The notes beneath the pieces are model-generated. The model saw only the letters and a program-made list of their open reading frames with translations. It was not told the origin of the DNA and made no database searches. The position numbers and the translations under genes are program-made. From positions 1 through 64,000 of the forward strand of contig JBFXGJ010000005.1 in the NCBI GenBank assembly GCA_050178135.1: 64,000 nt of DNA. The letters are read 5' to 3'. The DNA comes from UBA288 sp050178135 (GTDB taxonomy: Archaea; Halobacteriota; Methanomicrobia; Methanomicrobiales; Methanospirillaceae). Below, in pieces: positions 17,155-26,594 of the stretch (its first letter is position 1; each line of letters starts with the position of its first letter).

Positions 17155-17909
17155 GTCCCCACCTTGATCGGCTCGGCGAGGTCGCGGAGCAGGACCAGGA
17201 TGGAGAGGGCGGCGAGGTACGAGGTGGCCGGGTTGTCCGGGCTCGGCACGTTCCGGATCCGGATGTAGGCGTCCCCGAAGGCCCCCTCGGCGACGATCTC
17301 GTGGACGTTCCGGTCGACGGCGGGGTCCGCCCAGAGCTCCACCTGCACCTCCTGTCCCGCCGCCAGGGCGATCGCGGCGGAGACGTTGATGTTCTTCGGG
17401 AAGGCCTGGACGCACTCGTCCGCCCGCCCCTGGAAGACGAGGGTCCTCTCTGCGATCGAGAGGCCGAGGGAGGTCGGGTTCTTGGTGGTCCTGAGGACGA
17501 CCCGGTCGATCCCCCCGATCCGGCCGACCTTCAGGTTGTCGAGGCCCATCACGGCCCCGCTCGGGATGTAGACCCGCCGGCGGGCGGCGACCGCTGCCGC
17601 GCGGAGGCGCTCGAGGAACGAAGGCTCGGCGAGCGCGCCGACCGACATCACGACGAAATCCTTGCCGGCCTCCAGCACGGCCTCTCCGTGGGCCCGGACG
17701 GCCCGGACCGAGGCGGCCTCGACGACCAGGTCCACGTCGGCGGCGGCGAAGGCCTCGAACGAGTCGTATGCAGTCCCCCCCGTCGCCGTGGCGAGTTCGC
17801 GGGCGCGATCGATATCCTGGTCGTAGAGGGCCGCGATCTCGAAGCGTTCCGCGTGCGACGCGATCAGGTGGCCGATGTTGCCGCAGCCGAGGAGCCCGAC
17901 CCGCATCAT
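17151..17909 (-). CDS. nadX: L-aspartate dehydrogenase
   Basis: Oxidises L-aspartate to iminoaspartate with NAD(P)+, feeding quinolinate synthase. The 252-aa protein begins with the dinucleotide-binding VGLLGCGNIG motif and has the YDQDIDRA acidic strand end, PSGAVMGLDNL and the C-terminal NVHEIVAEGAFGD segment with the conserved His of the family. It replaces the flavin enzyme NadB in many archaea. The partner nadA is not in the window. Translationally coupled to nadC. Two adjacent ATGs (17909 and 17906) are possible starts. Confidence 0.93.
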   Translation of the reverse strand: MMRVGLLGCGNIGHLIASHAERFEIAALYDQDIDRARELATATGGTAYDSFEAFAAADVDLVVEAASVRAVRAHGEAVLEAGKDFVVMSVGALAEPSFLERLRAAAVAARRRVYIPSGAVMGLDNLKVGRIGGIDRVVLRTTKNPTSLGLSIAERTLVFQGRADECVQAFPKNINVSAAIALAAGQEVQVELWADPAVDRNVHEIVAEGAFGDAYIRIRNVPSPDNPATSYLAALSILVLLRDLAEPIKVGT

Positions 17910-18013
17910 GGATACAGTGTGGTCCTCTCCCGGGATAAAGCAGGCGGGGATGGTTCCGTCTGTCCTTCTCGCGGACGAGAAGCCTGATGTCCGGGGCCGC
18001 TGATCGATCTGGG

Positions 18014-18541
18014 ATGACCATCGACGAGATCGACCGCGGCTTCGCCGCCCTGGAGACGCTGATCCGCATGAACGCCGATACTATCGGCGAAGAGTCCGGG
18101 CGGGTGCGGCAGGACGAAGCAGCCCTGCTCGCCCGGATGGGGGAGACCGCGGCCCAGATCGTACCCCTTGCCGGGCTCGAAGTGATGGCCCGCGGAAAGG
18201 TTAACGCCTCAGGGGAGCTCTTCGACCAGGCGTTCTTCCCGGAGAAGATGCTCCTTCTCGCCCGCGGCGATCCGATGCCCTTCCGGCCCGATGACGCGGG
18301 CAAGTCGGTCACCGACCAGTTCTGCGTGCTTCGGCACGACGGAACCTTCGCCGAGCTGATGTACTCGAACGACACCGTCCTGATCGACAGCTACCTCGCC
18401 TCGCTCTCGGCAGAGGACGCGCTCGGCATCTACGGTCCAGAGCTCCTCCTGATGCTCTACCGTGCGCTCAGGCAGTACCTGGAGGGGCAGGACGCGCTCC
18501 TATCCGCCCTCCGGACCACCCTCGAGTTCGTCCACGGGTAA
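18014..18541 (+). CDS. Hypothetical cytoplasmic protein
   Basis: A 175-aa soluble protein, mostly predicted helical (IDEIDRGFAALETLIRMN; ESGRVRQDEAALLARMG) with a central beta-like stretch (DQFCVLRHDGTFAELMYSND). No signal peptide or motif recognised. An alternative start at 17987 adds nine residues; I use ATG 18014 because the helix repeat starts there, though neither start has a strong ribosome site. It diverges from nadX-nadC with about 100 bp between and may share that intergenic promoter region. Confidence 0.6.
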   Translation: MTIDEIDRGFAALETLIRMNADTIGEESGRVRQDEAALLARMGETAAQIVPLAGLEVMARGKVNASGELFDQAFFPEKMLLLARGDPMPFRPDDAGKSVTDQFCVLRHDGTFAELMYSNDTVLIDSYLASLSAEDALGIYGPELLLMLYRALRQYLEGQDALLSALRTTLEFVHG

Positions 18542-18568
18542 CTGAAACGTCCTTTGATGGGGCTGGGA

Positions 18569-19021
18569 TTACTTCCAGCGAAAGAGGGCGAAGGAGGGGC
18601 GGAGCAGGTCCCCCGTGGAGTGGAGGGCTGAGATCACCATGCTCCGCCTGAACTCCTGGCCCTGTCCGTTCCGGTATGTGACGATCGCCTTCACCTCGGC
18701 CACCTGCTCGGCGAGCGGCACCGGGTGCATTGCATCGGGCGCGAGGGACGGGACATCGGCCTCGACACCTATCGGGACAAGCGAGAGGTGGATACCGTGT
18801 GCCGGGGCGTTTCCCTTGTTCTCCACGATGACTGCGCGCGCGTCCTCGGAGAACTCGACCTGCAGGTCGGGCAGGTCGTGCGTGTCGCTGCCGATCTTCT
18901 GGACCATCAACACCACCCCGACGATGATCAGGGCAATCAGCGATAGATACGGCGATATCAGGGCAAGCCCTGCTGCGGCCACGACGCCGATCGCGAGGAC
19001 GACAAGGAATGAACGCTCCAT
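18569..19021 (-). CDS. Hypothetical two-helix membrane protein with extracytoplasmic beta domain
   Basis: A 150-aa protein. Residues 4-40 make two closely spaced hydrophobic helices (FLVVLAIGVVAAAGLALI, LSLIALIIVGVVLMV); the remainder is a beta-rich, CARDB-like domain (VEFSEDARAVIVENKGNAPAHGIHLSLVPIGVE). The ATG at 19021 is used because the longer open frame would run into the tRNA-Ile gene. No family assigned with confidence. Confidence 0.6.
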   Translation of the reverse strand: MERSFLVVLAIGVVAAAGLALISPYLSLIALIIVGVVLMVQKIGSDTHDLPDLQVEFSEDARAVIVENKGNAPAHGIHLSLVPIGVEADVPSLAPDAMHPVPLAEQVAEVKAIVTYRNGQGQEFRRSMVISALHSTGDLLRPSFALFRWK

Positions 19022-19062
19022 GAGAAGTGGTTGCAGGGGAATGAATAAAAACAAGACGCGAA

Positions 19063-19136
19063 TGGGCCCGATGAGATTCGAACTCATGGCCTCCCGGTTA
19101 TCAGCCGGGCGCACCACCTGGCTATGCTACGGGCCC
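19063..19136 (-). tRNA. tRNA-Ile (GAT)
   Basis: The minus strand folds as a full cloverleaf: acceptor GGGCCCG paired with CGGGCCC, anticodon stem CCCGG/CCGGG with loop CTGATAA giving anticodon GAT, and a T-loop GTTCGAATC. The discriminator base is A at 19063. No intron and no encoded CCA. Confidence 0.97.
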
Positions 19137-19171
19137 GCAGGGGTTACCCTACAAGATGACTCTTCTGAGTT

Positions 19172-19185
19172 CTTATAGATTTTTG
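19172..19185 (-). promoter_or_regulatory. TATA box of tRNA-Ile
   Basis: Read leftward, AAATCTATAAGAAC lies about 37-48 nt before the tRNA 5' end, the normal spacing for an archaeal tRNA promoter. Confidence 0.5.
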
Positions 19186-19295
19186 ATGGCCGCTCGACAG
19201 ACGGCTTTGTATCCTCCCCGGATAAATAGACATGGACGGGCCGCGCCGGCGTCTCCAGGCCCTGGCGCGCGGTCGGCCCGACGCGGGAGTGGTTC

Positions 19296-21095
19296 ATGCC
19301 GAGACAATATCTGCTGGGCAACGAGGCGATCGCCCACGCCGCCCTGGAGGGCGGGGTGGGCTTCGTGGCCGGGTACCCGGGCACGCCCTCGTCCGAGGTG
19401 ATCGACCTGCTCCGGGCCCGAAGGCCCGAGGGGGTCCATGTCGAGTGGTCGACCAACGAGAAGGTCGCGTTCGAGAACGCGCTTGCCGCCGCCTGGTGCG
19501 GCGTCCGCGCCCTCTTCACGACCAAGCACGTCGGCCTGAACGTCGCCGCCGACCCCCTTATGACCTCGGCGTACACCGGCGTGACCGGAGGCTTCGTCGT
19601 CCTCTCCGCCGACGACCCGTTCGCGCACTCGTCCCAGAACGAGCAGGACAGCCGGCTCTATGCCGCGATGGCAGGCCTCCCCTGCCTCGACCCGGGCACG
19701 ATCGAGGAGGCGCATGCCATGCTCCGCGACGCTTTCGCCCTCTCGGAGGAGTTTGGCCTCCCGGTCCTCTTCCGGCCCACCACCCGTGTCTGCCACTCGA
19801 AGGCCGACGTCGAGCTCGGCCCGGTCTCGTCCGAGTGCCGGGAGCCGGCCTTTGTCCGCGACCCCCGGCAGTACGTCGTGATCCCGGCTCACACGCGGGT
19901 GCTCCACCGGCGGCTGAACGAGAAGCAGGCCGGCATCCGGGCGCGCCTCGTGGAGCTCGGCTACAACACGGGCGAGGTCCGGGGCCGCCGGGCGGTGGTC
20001 GCAGGTGGCGTAGCGGCAGCGTACGTGCGTGAGGTTCTCCCCGTGGACGTCTCTCTCCTGGTGATCCGGGCCTACCCGGTCGATCCCGAGCAGCTTCGCT
20101 GCTTCTGCCTCGAGCACGAGGAGGTGCTCGTCGTCGAGGAGGGGGCGCCCGTGATCGAGGACGACGTGAAGAAGGCGGCCGGCTGCGTCGCCGTGCTCGG
20201 CAAGAGGTCGGGTCACGTCCCGAGCGAGGGCGAGCTCTCGCCGACCCTCGTCCGAGCAGCGCTGGCCGGCGCGGGGTTCATCGACGAAGCACCCCCGGCA
20301 CCCCCTCTGGCCGTGGAGGGCCTCCCTCCCCGGCCCCCGATCCTCTGCGCCGGTTGCATGCACCGGGCCGTCTTTTATGCGATGAAGAAGGTCTTCAAGC
20401 AGGGGATCTTTCCCTCGGACATCGGTTGTTACACCCTTGGGCTCCAGCTCGGGGCCGTCGATACCACGATCTGCATGGGTGCATCGATCACGGTCGGATC
20501 GGGGATCGCCCAGACCGTCGGTGGGGACGTCGTCTCGACGATCGGTGACTCGACCTTCCTCCACACAGGCCTGCCGGGCCTCGTGAATGCGGTCTACAAC
20601 GGTGCCGACCAGGTCGTCGTGATCCTGGATAACCGGGTGACAGCGATGACCGGTCACCAGCCGAACCCGACGACCGGGGTGAGGGCGACCGGCGAGGAGA
20701 GCCCGAAGGTCTCGCTCGAGGCCCTGTGCCGGGCCTGCGGGGTGGAATGGGTCGAGACCGTGGACCCATATGACATGACCGGCCTGATCGCGACCCTCCG
20801 CGAAGCGCGGACGAGAAAGGGCGTCCGGGTGGTGATCGCCAAGAAGCCCTGCGTCATTGTTGAGCGCCGGGCGAGGGTGAAACGGCCCAGGTTCGAGGTC
20901 GACCCGTCAGCCTGTTCGGGCTGCCGGACCTGCCTCCGCTTCGGCTGCCCGGCCATCGCGTTCGAGGACGGGAAGGCCTCGATCTCGGACCTCTGCTCGG
21001 GCTGCGGGGTCTGTGCCTCGCTCTGCCCCGAAGGAGCGATCGGAAAGGAGGCCCGCCCGCCTGTGAAGGGGACCACCCCGGGAGGTGCCGCATGA
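19296..21095 (+). CDS. iorA: Indolepyruvate ferredoxin oxidoreductase, alpha subunit
   Basis: Thiamine-diphosphate enzyme that decarboxylates aryl-pyruvates to aryl-acetyl-CoA and reduces ferredoxin (reversible, used for aromatic amino acid turnover or synthesis in archaea). The 599-aa protein has an N-terminal pyrimidine-binding domain (GNEAIAHAALEGGVGFVAGYPG), a ThDP-binding domain near residues 350-450 (DIGCYTLG, GDSTFLHTG), and a C-terminal double-cluster ferredoxin domain with C-x2-C-x2-C-x4-CP and C-x2-C-x2-C-x3-CP. The ATG follows GGGAG by 7 nt. Its TGA overlaps the iorB ATG. Confidence 0.95.
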   Translation: MPRQYLLGNEAIAHAALEGGVGFVAGYPGTPSSEVIDLLRARRPEGVHVEWSTNEKVAFENALAAAWCGVRALFTTKHVGLNVAADPLMTSAYTGVTGGFVVLSADDPFAHSSQNEQDSRLYAAMAGLPCLDPGTIEEAHAMLRDAFALSEEFGLPVLFRPTTRVCHSKADVELGPVSSECREPAFVRDPRQYVVIPAHTRVLHRRLNEKQAGIRARLVELGYNTGEVRGRRAVVAGGVAAAYVREVLPVDVSLLVIRAYPVDPEQLRCFCLEHEEVLVVEEGAPVIEDDVKKAAGCVAVLGKRSGHVPSEGELSPTLVRAALAGAGFIDEAPPAPPLAVEGLPPRPPILCAGCMHRAVFYAMKKVFKQGIFPSDIGCYTLGLQLGAVDTTICMGASITVGSGIAQTVGGDVVSTIGDSTFLHTGLPGLVNAVYNGADQVVVILDNRVTAMTGHQPNPTTGVRATGEESPKVSLEALCRACGVEWVETVDPYDMTGLIATLREARTRKGVRVVIAKKPCVIVERRARVKRPRFEVDPSACSGCRTCLRFGCPAIAFEDGKASISDLCSGCGVCASLCPEGAIGKEARPPVKGTTPGGAA

Positions 21096-21673
21096 GCTTC
21101 GATCTCCTGATCGTCGGGGTCGGGGGGCAGGGCACGATCCTCGCCTCCAACATCCTCGGCCGGGCCTCGCTCGAGGAGGGCCGGTCTGTTCGCGGGGCCG
21201 AGACCCACGGTATGGCCCAGCGCGGCGGATCGGTCGAGTGCCATGTCCGGATCGACGGCCAGTTCGGCCCCATGGTCGACCCGGGGACGGCCGACCTCCT
21301 CATCGCCTTCGACTTGCTCGAGGCGGTCCGCTATCTTCACTTCCTCCGGCCGGGGGGGCGGGTGGTCACCAGCACCGGGGTGATCACCCCGACCTCGGTC
21401 TTCTCCCAGCGCCTGCCGATGCCGACGCCTGACGAGTGCCTGGCCCGGCTCGCGCCCTTCTCCCCGCTCGCGATCGACACGGCCGCCCTCGCTTGCGAGG
21501 CGGGATCCGAGCTCGCCCAGAACGTGGTGCTGATCGGGGCCGCCTCCCACCTCCTCCCCCTCGAGGAGGCTTCGCTCCTCGCGGCGATCGAACGATCCGT
21601 CCCCCCGAAGACGGTCGAGGTGAACCGCCGGGCCTTCGAGCTTGGCCGGGCTGCCGGCGCACCCTCTTCCTGA
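21092..21673 (+). CDS. iorB: Indolepyruvate ferredoxin oxidoreductase, beta subunit
   Basis: The 193-aa gamma-type domain partner of IorA. It starts with the family pattern FDLLIVGVGGQGTILASNILG and has GAETHGMAQRGGSVECHVR. It overlaps iorA by 4 bp, as is usual for this two-subunit enzyme. The protein contributes to the CoA/substrate side of the complex in the cytoplasm. Confidence 0.94.
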   Translation: MSFDLLIVGVGGQGTILASNILGRASLEEGRSVRGAETHGMAQRGGSVECHVRIDGQFGPMVDPGTADLLIAFDLLEAVRYLHFLRPGGRVVTSTGVITPTSVFSQRLPMPTPDECLARLAPFSPLAIDTAALACEAGSELAQNVVLIGAASHLLPLEEASLLAAIERSVPPKTVEVNRRAFELGRAAGAPSS

Positions 21674-21723
21674 GGGGCTCCTCCCGCACCTCTCCGCGCG
21701 TCGCCGCCCCGGTCCTGCCGTCA

Positions 21724-21740
21724 GAATAACGTTTATCTTT
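21724..21740 (+). promoter_or_regulatory. Promoter of the NHL-PKD protein
   Basis: GAATAACGTTTATCTTT is AT-rich with a TTTATC core and lies about 40-50 nt before the ATG at 21775, close to the expected archaeal spacing. Confidence 0.45.
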
Positions 21741-21774
21741 TGACCGGGATGATGCAGATCATCTGGTGACCGCC

Positions 21775-23541
21775 ATGGTACGCACCTCGTTCTTCCTCGT
21801 CCTCCTTGTCCTCGTCACCGCCCTCCCGGTGGCGAGCGCCCTCGATATCGGCACAAAACCGGGGGCGACCTACGCCGGGCAGTGGGGCTCGTTCGGCAGC
21901 TACAGCGGACAGTTCTCCAGCCCCCAGGGTATCGCTGTGGGTCCCGACGGCACCGTCTATGTCCTCGACACGGGCAACCACCGCGTCCAGGTCTTCAACG
22001 CCACGGGGGCGTTTATCCGGAAGTGGGGCTCGTACGGCCAGGTGGAGGGGCAGTTCAACGCTCCTCTGGGCATTGCCGTCGACGCCGTGTCGAACGTTTA
22101 TATCGCGGACACGCAGAACCACCGGGTCCAGAAGTTCAGGTCCAGCGGCGAGTTCGTTACCAGCTGGGGGAGCATCGGCCTCGGGGAGGGACGGTTTCAG
22201 TGCCCCTCGGGTATCGCGGTGAACGCCTCAGGCACGGTCTTCGTGACCGACCGCAACAATAAGCGGGTGCAGGCCTTCTCCCCGTCCGGGTCCTTTCTCA
22301 CGAAGATTGGCAGCCCGGGCACGGACGAAGGCCAGTTCGCCGGCCCCACCGGCATTGCGGTGGACGACCGGAACGACGGCTTCCTGGTGACCGACCCGTC
22401 CAGGAACCGTATCCTCCAGTTCACGTTTGACGGAGAGTTCATCGGTTCGTGGGGGACCAGAGGGTCGGGCGACCGACAGTTTTCCGGTCCGATCGGGGTT
22501 GCAGTCGCGAGCGATGGCACCATCTTTGTCTGCGACTCGTCCAACCAGCGGGTCCAGGGGTTCGCTCCGGACGGGAGGTACCTGCTCCAGTGGGGCTCCG
22601 AGGGGACCGGGATGGGGGAGTTCTCCCAGTCGACCGGAATCGCCGTCGCGCGAGATGGCCAGGTCTATGTCATTGACCAGATCAACCGCGTCCAGCGGTT
22701 CGTGCCCCGCTCCATACCCACCGACACCCTCATCGCCGCCTTCGGGGCATCGGTCCAGCGAGGGCGGGCACCGCTCACGGTCCAGTTCCTCGATGAGTCG
22801 AACGGTGCGACGGCCTGGTCCTGGTCGTTCGGGGACGGGACCCGGTCCGAGGACCACGAACCCGTTCACACCTACACTTCGAACGGGCTCTACGAGGTCT
22901 CACTCACCGTGACCGGCCGGTCGGGCGAGAAGTCGACCGCCGTCAAGTCCCGGTTCGTGTACGTCTCTGGCATCGACATCCTCCGTCCGTCGATCCCGGT
23001 TGCTGACTTCGAGGCGAACCGGACTGTGGGCTCTGCGCCGTTCGCGGTAGAGTTCTCGGACGCGTCCACCGGCTCGCCCGGGTTCTGGTGGTGGCAGTTT
23101 GGCGACGGAACCGGCAGCATCGAGCAGAACCCGGCTCACGTCTACCAGCGTCCGGGTATGTACGACATCACCCTGACCATCTTCGGCGAGGGCGGATCGG
23201 ATGCCGTCACCAGGAGTGGGCTCGTCACAGTCCTCGACGACCCCCGCGTACCGGTCGCGAACTTCTCAATGAGCCGCGACACGGGCCCGGCTCCCCTCTA
23301 TGTCCGGTTCACGGACCGGTCGACGGGCGCGACCTCCTGGCGATGGGAGTTCGGGGGGATGGCCTGGACCACCGCGAAGGATCCATCGGTCGTCTTTCGC
23401 CGGCCCGGCACCTACACGATCCGCCTGGTCGCAACGAACATCTTCGGGTCCTCGTCTGCGACGCGCACCCTTTCCGTGACCGGCCCCGGCGTGGGTGCCG
23501 GTCGATCGACCTCCGGGCCGCCCATCCAGGTGGTGGGGTAG
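21775..23541 (+). CDS. Secreted NHL-repeat propeller with three PKD domains
   Basis: A 588-aa exported protein: signal peptide 1-21 (ends ASA), then six NHL repeats (about residues 32-320) with the recurring core of 'QFSSPQGIAV..DGTVYVLDTGNHRVQVF' type forming a beta-propeller, then three PKD domains (about 325-400, 405-490, 495-575) each with the PKD core (SWSFGDGT, WWQFGDGT, WRWEFGG). No membrane anchor is seen at the C-terminus. Such proteins act outside the cell in adhesion or surface-layer contacts; ligand unknown. ATG 21775 is preferred over GTG 21766 since it starts the signal peptide. Confidence 0.8.
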   Translation: MVRTSFFLVLLVLVTALPVASALDIGTKPGATYAGQWGSFGSYSGQFSSPQGIAVGPDGTVYVLDTGNHRVQVFNATGAFIRKWGSYGQVEGQFNAPLGIAVDAVSNVYIADTQNHRVQKFRSSGEFVTSWGSIGLGEGRFQCPSGIAVNASGTVFVTDRNNKRVQAFSPSGSFLTKIGSPGTDEGQFAGPTGIAVDDRNDGFLVTDPSRNRILQFTFDGEFIGSWGTRGSGDRQFSGPIGVAVASDGTIFVCDSSNQRVQGFAPDGRYLLQWGSEGTGMGEFSQSTGIAVARDGQVYVIDQINRVQRFVPRSIPTDTLIAAFGASVQRGRAPLTVQFLDESNGATAWSWSFGDGTRSEDHEPVHTYTSNGLYEVSLTVTGRSGEKSTAVKSRFVYVSGIDILRPSIPVADFEANRTVGSAPFAVEFSDASTGSPGFWWWQFGDGTGSIEQNPAHVYQRPGMYDITLTIFGEGGSDAVTRSGLVTVLDDPRVPVANFSMSRDTGPAPLYVRFTDRSTGATSWRWEFGGMAWTTAKDPSVVFRRPGTYTIRLVATNIFGSSSATRTLSVTGPGVGAGRSTSGPPIQVVG

Positions 23542-23639
23542 GACTTCTGCTCCCACTCTCTCCTGCGGCAACCGATCGGCAGGTTCAACCGGGATCCTGT
23601 CGAGTCTCTCTCCACGAACCCCCCGGGTGAGTCCTTCGC

Positions 23640-26222
23640 ATGCCCCGCCTCCCGTTTTTCCTCCTGGCGCTCCTCATCTGCGCAACCGTTGTCCCGGCTT
23701 TTGCCGTGGACCCGACCGAGAACCTCAGCTCCCCCGGCTCTCCCGGCGCGGTTCCCCCGCCCGCCCTCTTTAAAGAGGGTGCCCGGGCGAAGCTCTCGAC
23801 CGACCTGGTCCAGCTCGTCGATCCGGCAGCCCGCCTTTCCGGCCAGACCCGGGCGTCGGTGGTCCGGGGGATCCGCGACCGGGGCGCGCTCCGCGGGACT
23901 CCTGGCACCCGTGGTCCCGGGGCAGAGGAGATCTTCGTCTACGTCTCGGTAATCGACGGGTCCCGTACGGGAGAGGTCGATCCACTAGTCAGACGGGTCG
24001 CGAACCGCGACGAGGAGCACGGAGTCGTGGCGGCGTGGGTCGCGACCGACCGCCTCATCGACCTCGCCTCCCAGCCCTTCGTCCGGTCGGTCCGGACGGT
24101 CGATCCCCCGCAGGTCAACGCCGGATCGGTCACGACGGAGGGGGATGCCCTCATCCTGGCGGAACGGCTCCGGTCCACGCTTGGCCATGCCGGCCAGGGA
24201 GTCCGGATAGGGGTCATCTCGGACGGGGTCGACTCCTGGCGGGAGGCGCTTGATACGGGCGACCTGCCGGGAGACCTTCATGTCCTCTCGAACCGACAGG
24301 GCGGCGACGAAGGGACCGCGATGCTCGAGATCGTCCACGACATCGCCCCCGAAGCCGATCTCTACTTCCATGACATGAGCAACAACCAGATCGGTTTCAA
24401 CGAGGGAATCACGGCCCTGGTGAACGCGGGCTGCCGGGTGATCGTCGACGACATCTCGTACCTGGCGGAACCCGCCTTCGAGGACGGCCTGATTGCCTCT
24501 CACGTGGATCATCTCGTCGCGGAACGGGGGATCCTCTACGTTTCGAGCGCCGCCAACTTTGCGAACGCCCACTACCAGGGTCGGTTCCGGCCCGAGCCCG
24601 GCACCAACATCCACGACTTCTCGGTCGGTTCGGAGACGGAATTCCGGCGGCTCTACCTCTCCCTGCCGGCCAGCTCGGGGGCGTACGCGATCGTGATCCT
24701 CCACTGGGACGACCCCTGGGGGGCCTCGTCCAACGACTACGACCTGGCAATCCATCGCCGGGGCGACCCGCTCGCCCTGCTCGCCGTCTCGGACAACGCC
24801 CAGTTGGGGAACGGGAACCCGATCGAGTTCGCCGTCGTCTACGCGGAGGCCGACGAGGAGATGGTGGTCGAGGTGAACGTGACCCGTTTCTCCGGCGAAC
24901 CCCGAACCCTCGAGGTCTTTGTCGTGCAGCGGGGTGCCCAGAGCCTCGTCCCGGTCAACCTGGTCGAGGCGGACTCGATCTTCGGCCACCCGGCCGCTCA
25001 CGGGGCGATCGCGGTGGCGGCGGCAGACGTTGCGACCCCCTGGACGCTCGAGCCCTATTCCTCGCGGGGCCCGGTCACGATCCGCTGGCCGGCCCCGGAG
25101 GTTCGGCAGAAGCCCGAGATCGCCGGCCCCGACGGCAACCTGATCTCGGGGGCCGGCGGCTGGGGGTTCCGGGACGGGGCCCACTACCGGTTCTACGGTA
25201 CCTCCTCGTCGGCACCGCACGTCGCCGCGCTCGCTGCACTCGCCTGGAGCGGACGGCCGACAGCGACCGCGGCGGAGGTCCGGAGCGCCCTCCTCTCGAC
25301 AGCGCAGGACAGGGGCCCGGCCGGGTTCGACTACGGCTGGGGTCACGGGTGGCCCGATGCGCTCGCCTTAGCGCGGGCTCTCGGCCTCGAGCGGCTCAGC
25401 GGGCCGGGTGGGGGAGCCCCGAGGGCGGCCTTCGGAGTGACGACCCAGTCGGGACCGGCACCCCTCGCTCTCCGGTTTCTCGACTACTCGTCAGGCGCGG
25501 TCACCTGGCACTGGGACTTCGGCGACGGCACGAGCACGGCTGAACACGAGCCCCTCCATACCTACGCTCTTCCCGGCCGGTACACGGTCTCTCTCACGGT
25601 GACAGGGAGCGACGGGACGACCAGCACGGCGACCCGGTACGACTGCGTGGTGGCGACCGGCCCTGGTCCGACCCCGTCCCCCACTGTCTCGGCCCACTTC
25701 ACGGCGAACGAGACCGGTGGCCCGGCACCGCTCGAGGTTCAGTTTTCAGACGCTTCGACCGGGTCGCCGGTCCACTGGTGGTGGCAGTTCGGTGACGGGG
25801 CCTCCTCCACGGAGAAGGACCCCGTTCACACGTACACGATCGCCGGGACTTACACCGTGAACCTGACCGTATGGTCCGGGAACGGTTCGGCGACTGCCTC
25901 TCGTCCGGGGTATGTCACGGTCGGGCCCGACCCGCGGGCGCCGGTGGCCCACTTCAACCTGAGCCGGGAGTTTGGGCCGGCCCCACTCTATGTCCGGTTT
26001 TCGGACGCATCGGAGAACGCGACCTCCTGGCGGTGGGACTTCGGGGGACTTGCCTGGACCACGGCCCCGAACCCCTCCGTCGTCTTCCGCCGGCCCGGGA
26101 CCTACGAGGTCTCGCTCACCGCGAAGAACCGGTGGGGTGCCTCGGTCTCCACTTCGACCGTGACGGTCACCGGCGAGGCGGTAGCGCGGGCAAATGAACC
26201 ACCGATCGTGGTCGTCGCCTGA
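23640..26222 (+). CDS. Secreted subtilisin-like protease with three PKD domains
   Basis: An 860-aa exported protein: signal peptide 1-22, propeptide-like region to about 170, an S8-type domain (about 180-590), and three C-terminal PKD domains (about 600-860). The catalytic Asp is D195 (VISDGVDS) and the nucleophile S522 (GTSSSAPHVAAL); an SSAANF segment supplies the oxyanion Asn. Where subtilisins have His in HGT, this protein has E224 in GDEGTAMLEIVHDIAP, so the dyad resembles the Glu of sedolisins. Its PKD block is clearly related to that of the preceding NHL protein. Likely digests or processes extracellular proteins. Confidence 0.8.
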   Translation: MPRLPFFLLALLICATVVPAFAVDPTENLSSPGSPGAVPPPALFKEGARAKLSTDLVQLVDPAARLSGQTRASVVRGIRDRGALRGTPGTRGPGAEEIFVYVSVIDGSRTGEVDPLVRRVANRDEEHGVVAAWVATDRLIDLASQPFVRSVRTVDPPQVNAGSVTTEGDALILAERLRSTLGHAGQGVRIGVISDGVDSWREALDTGDLPGDLHVLSNRQGGDEGTAMLEIVHDIAPEADLYFHDMSNNQIGFNEGITALVNAGCRVIVDDISYLAEPAFEDGLIASHVDHLVAERGILYVSSAANFANAHYQGRFRPEPGTNIHDFSVGSETEFRRLYLSLPASSGAYAIVILHWDDPWGASSNDYDLAIHRRGDPLALLAVSDNAQLGNGNPIEFAVVYAEADEEMVVEVNVTRFSGEPRTLEVFVVQRGAQSLVPVNLVEADSIFGHPAAHGAIAVAAADVATPWTLEPYSSRGPVTIRWPAPEVRQKPEIAGPDGNLISGAGGWGFRDGAHYRFYGTSSSAPHVAALAALAWSGRPTATAAEVRSALLSTAQDRGPAGFDYGWGHGWPDALALARALGLERLSGPGGGAPRAAFGVTTQSGPAPLALRFLDYSSGAVTWHWDFGDGTSTAEHEPLHTYALPGRYTVSLTVTGSDGTTSTATRYDCVVATGPGPTPSPTVSAHFTANETGGPAPLEVQFSDASTGSPVHWWWQFGDGASSTEKDPVHTYTIAGTYTVNLTVWSGNGSATASRPGYVTVGPDPRAPVAHFNLSREFGPAPLYVRFSDASENATSWRWDFGGLAWTTAPNPSVVFRRPGTYEVSLTAKNRWGASVSTSTVTVTGEAVARANEPPIVVVA

Positions 26223-26231
26223 CTGGTCACC

Positions 26232-26238
26232 TTTTTTT
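26232..26238 (+). terminator. Oligo-T terminator after the PKD protease
   Basis: Seven consecutive T residues ten bases beyond the stop codon; oligo-T on the sense strand is the main archaeal termination signal. Confidence 0.45.
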
Positions 26239-26594
26239 CCGGCAGGTGAACCGATCTCGCGATAAGAACGGAGACCAGGGGGAATGGGCAGTCCCTGCTC
26301 ACCGGAGTTTCCCGGATTTCGACCCACGCATGCGTTCCTATCTCGATCTGGGGTTGAATAGTGGTCGAATGCCGGATAAAGTGACGATTCGGCGCGGGAT
26401 TCTCTCCTCCTCCTCAGATCGTGACCCGATCGGTTTCGGCTCCGCCGGCGGACCGGGTCGTCGGTGCCGTGCCGTCCCCGCCCCTCCGGAACCGTCCGAA
26501 ACCCGCTCTTCGCCCCTGCCGCCCCATGATCTCCGGCGAAGGAGGGGGGACCAGGAGAAGAAGGAGATGATGGAACTAAGGAGGGCCGGCGTCC
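26239..26594. other. Intergenic stretch without a gene
   Basis: About 350 bp with only poor open frames. The end contains two ribosome-site-like purine runs (AAGAAGGAGATG at 26560-26571 and AAGGAGG at 26578-26584), the second of which serves the small gene at 26595. This begins the gene-poor accessory stretch. Confidence 0.5.

Noticed and set aside
17155..18375. N-terminal extension of nadC to 687 residues
   Set aside because: The upstream part lies over nadX in another frame and reads as low-complexity Arg/Gly/Pro; the GTG at 17154 fits the family start.
22228..22869. Antisense frame within the NHL gene
   Set aside because: Shadow of the repeated NHL codons.
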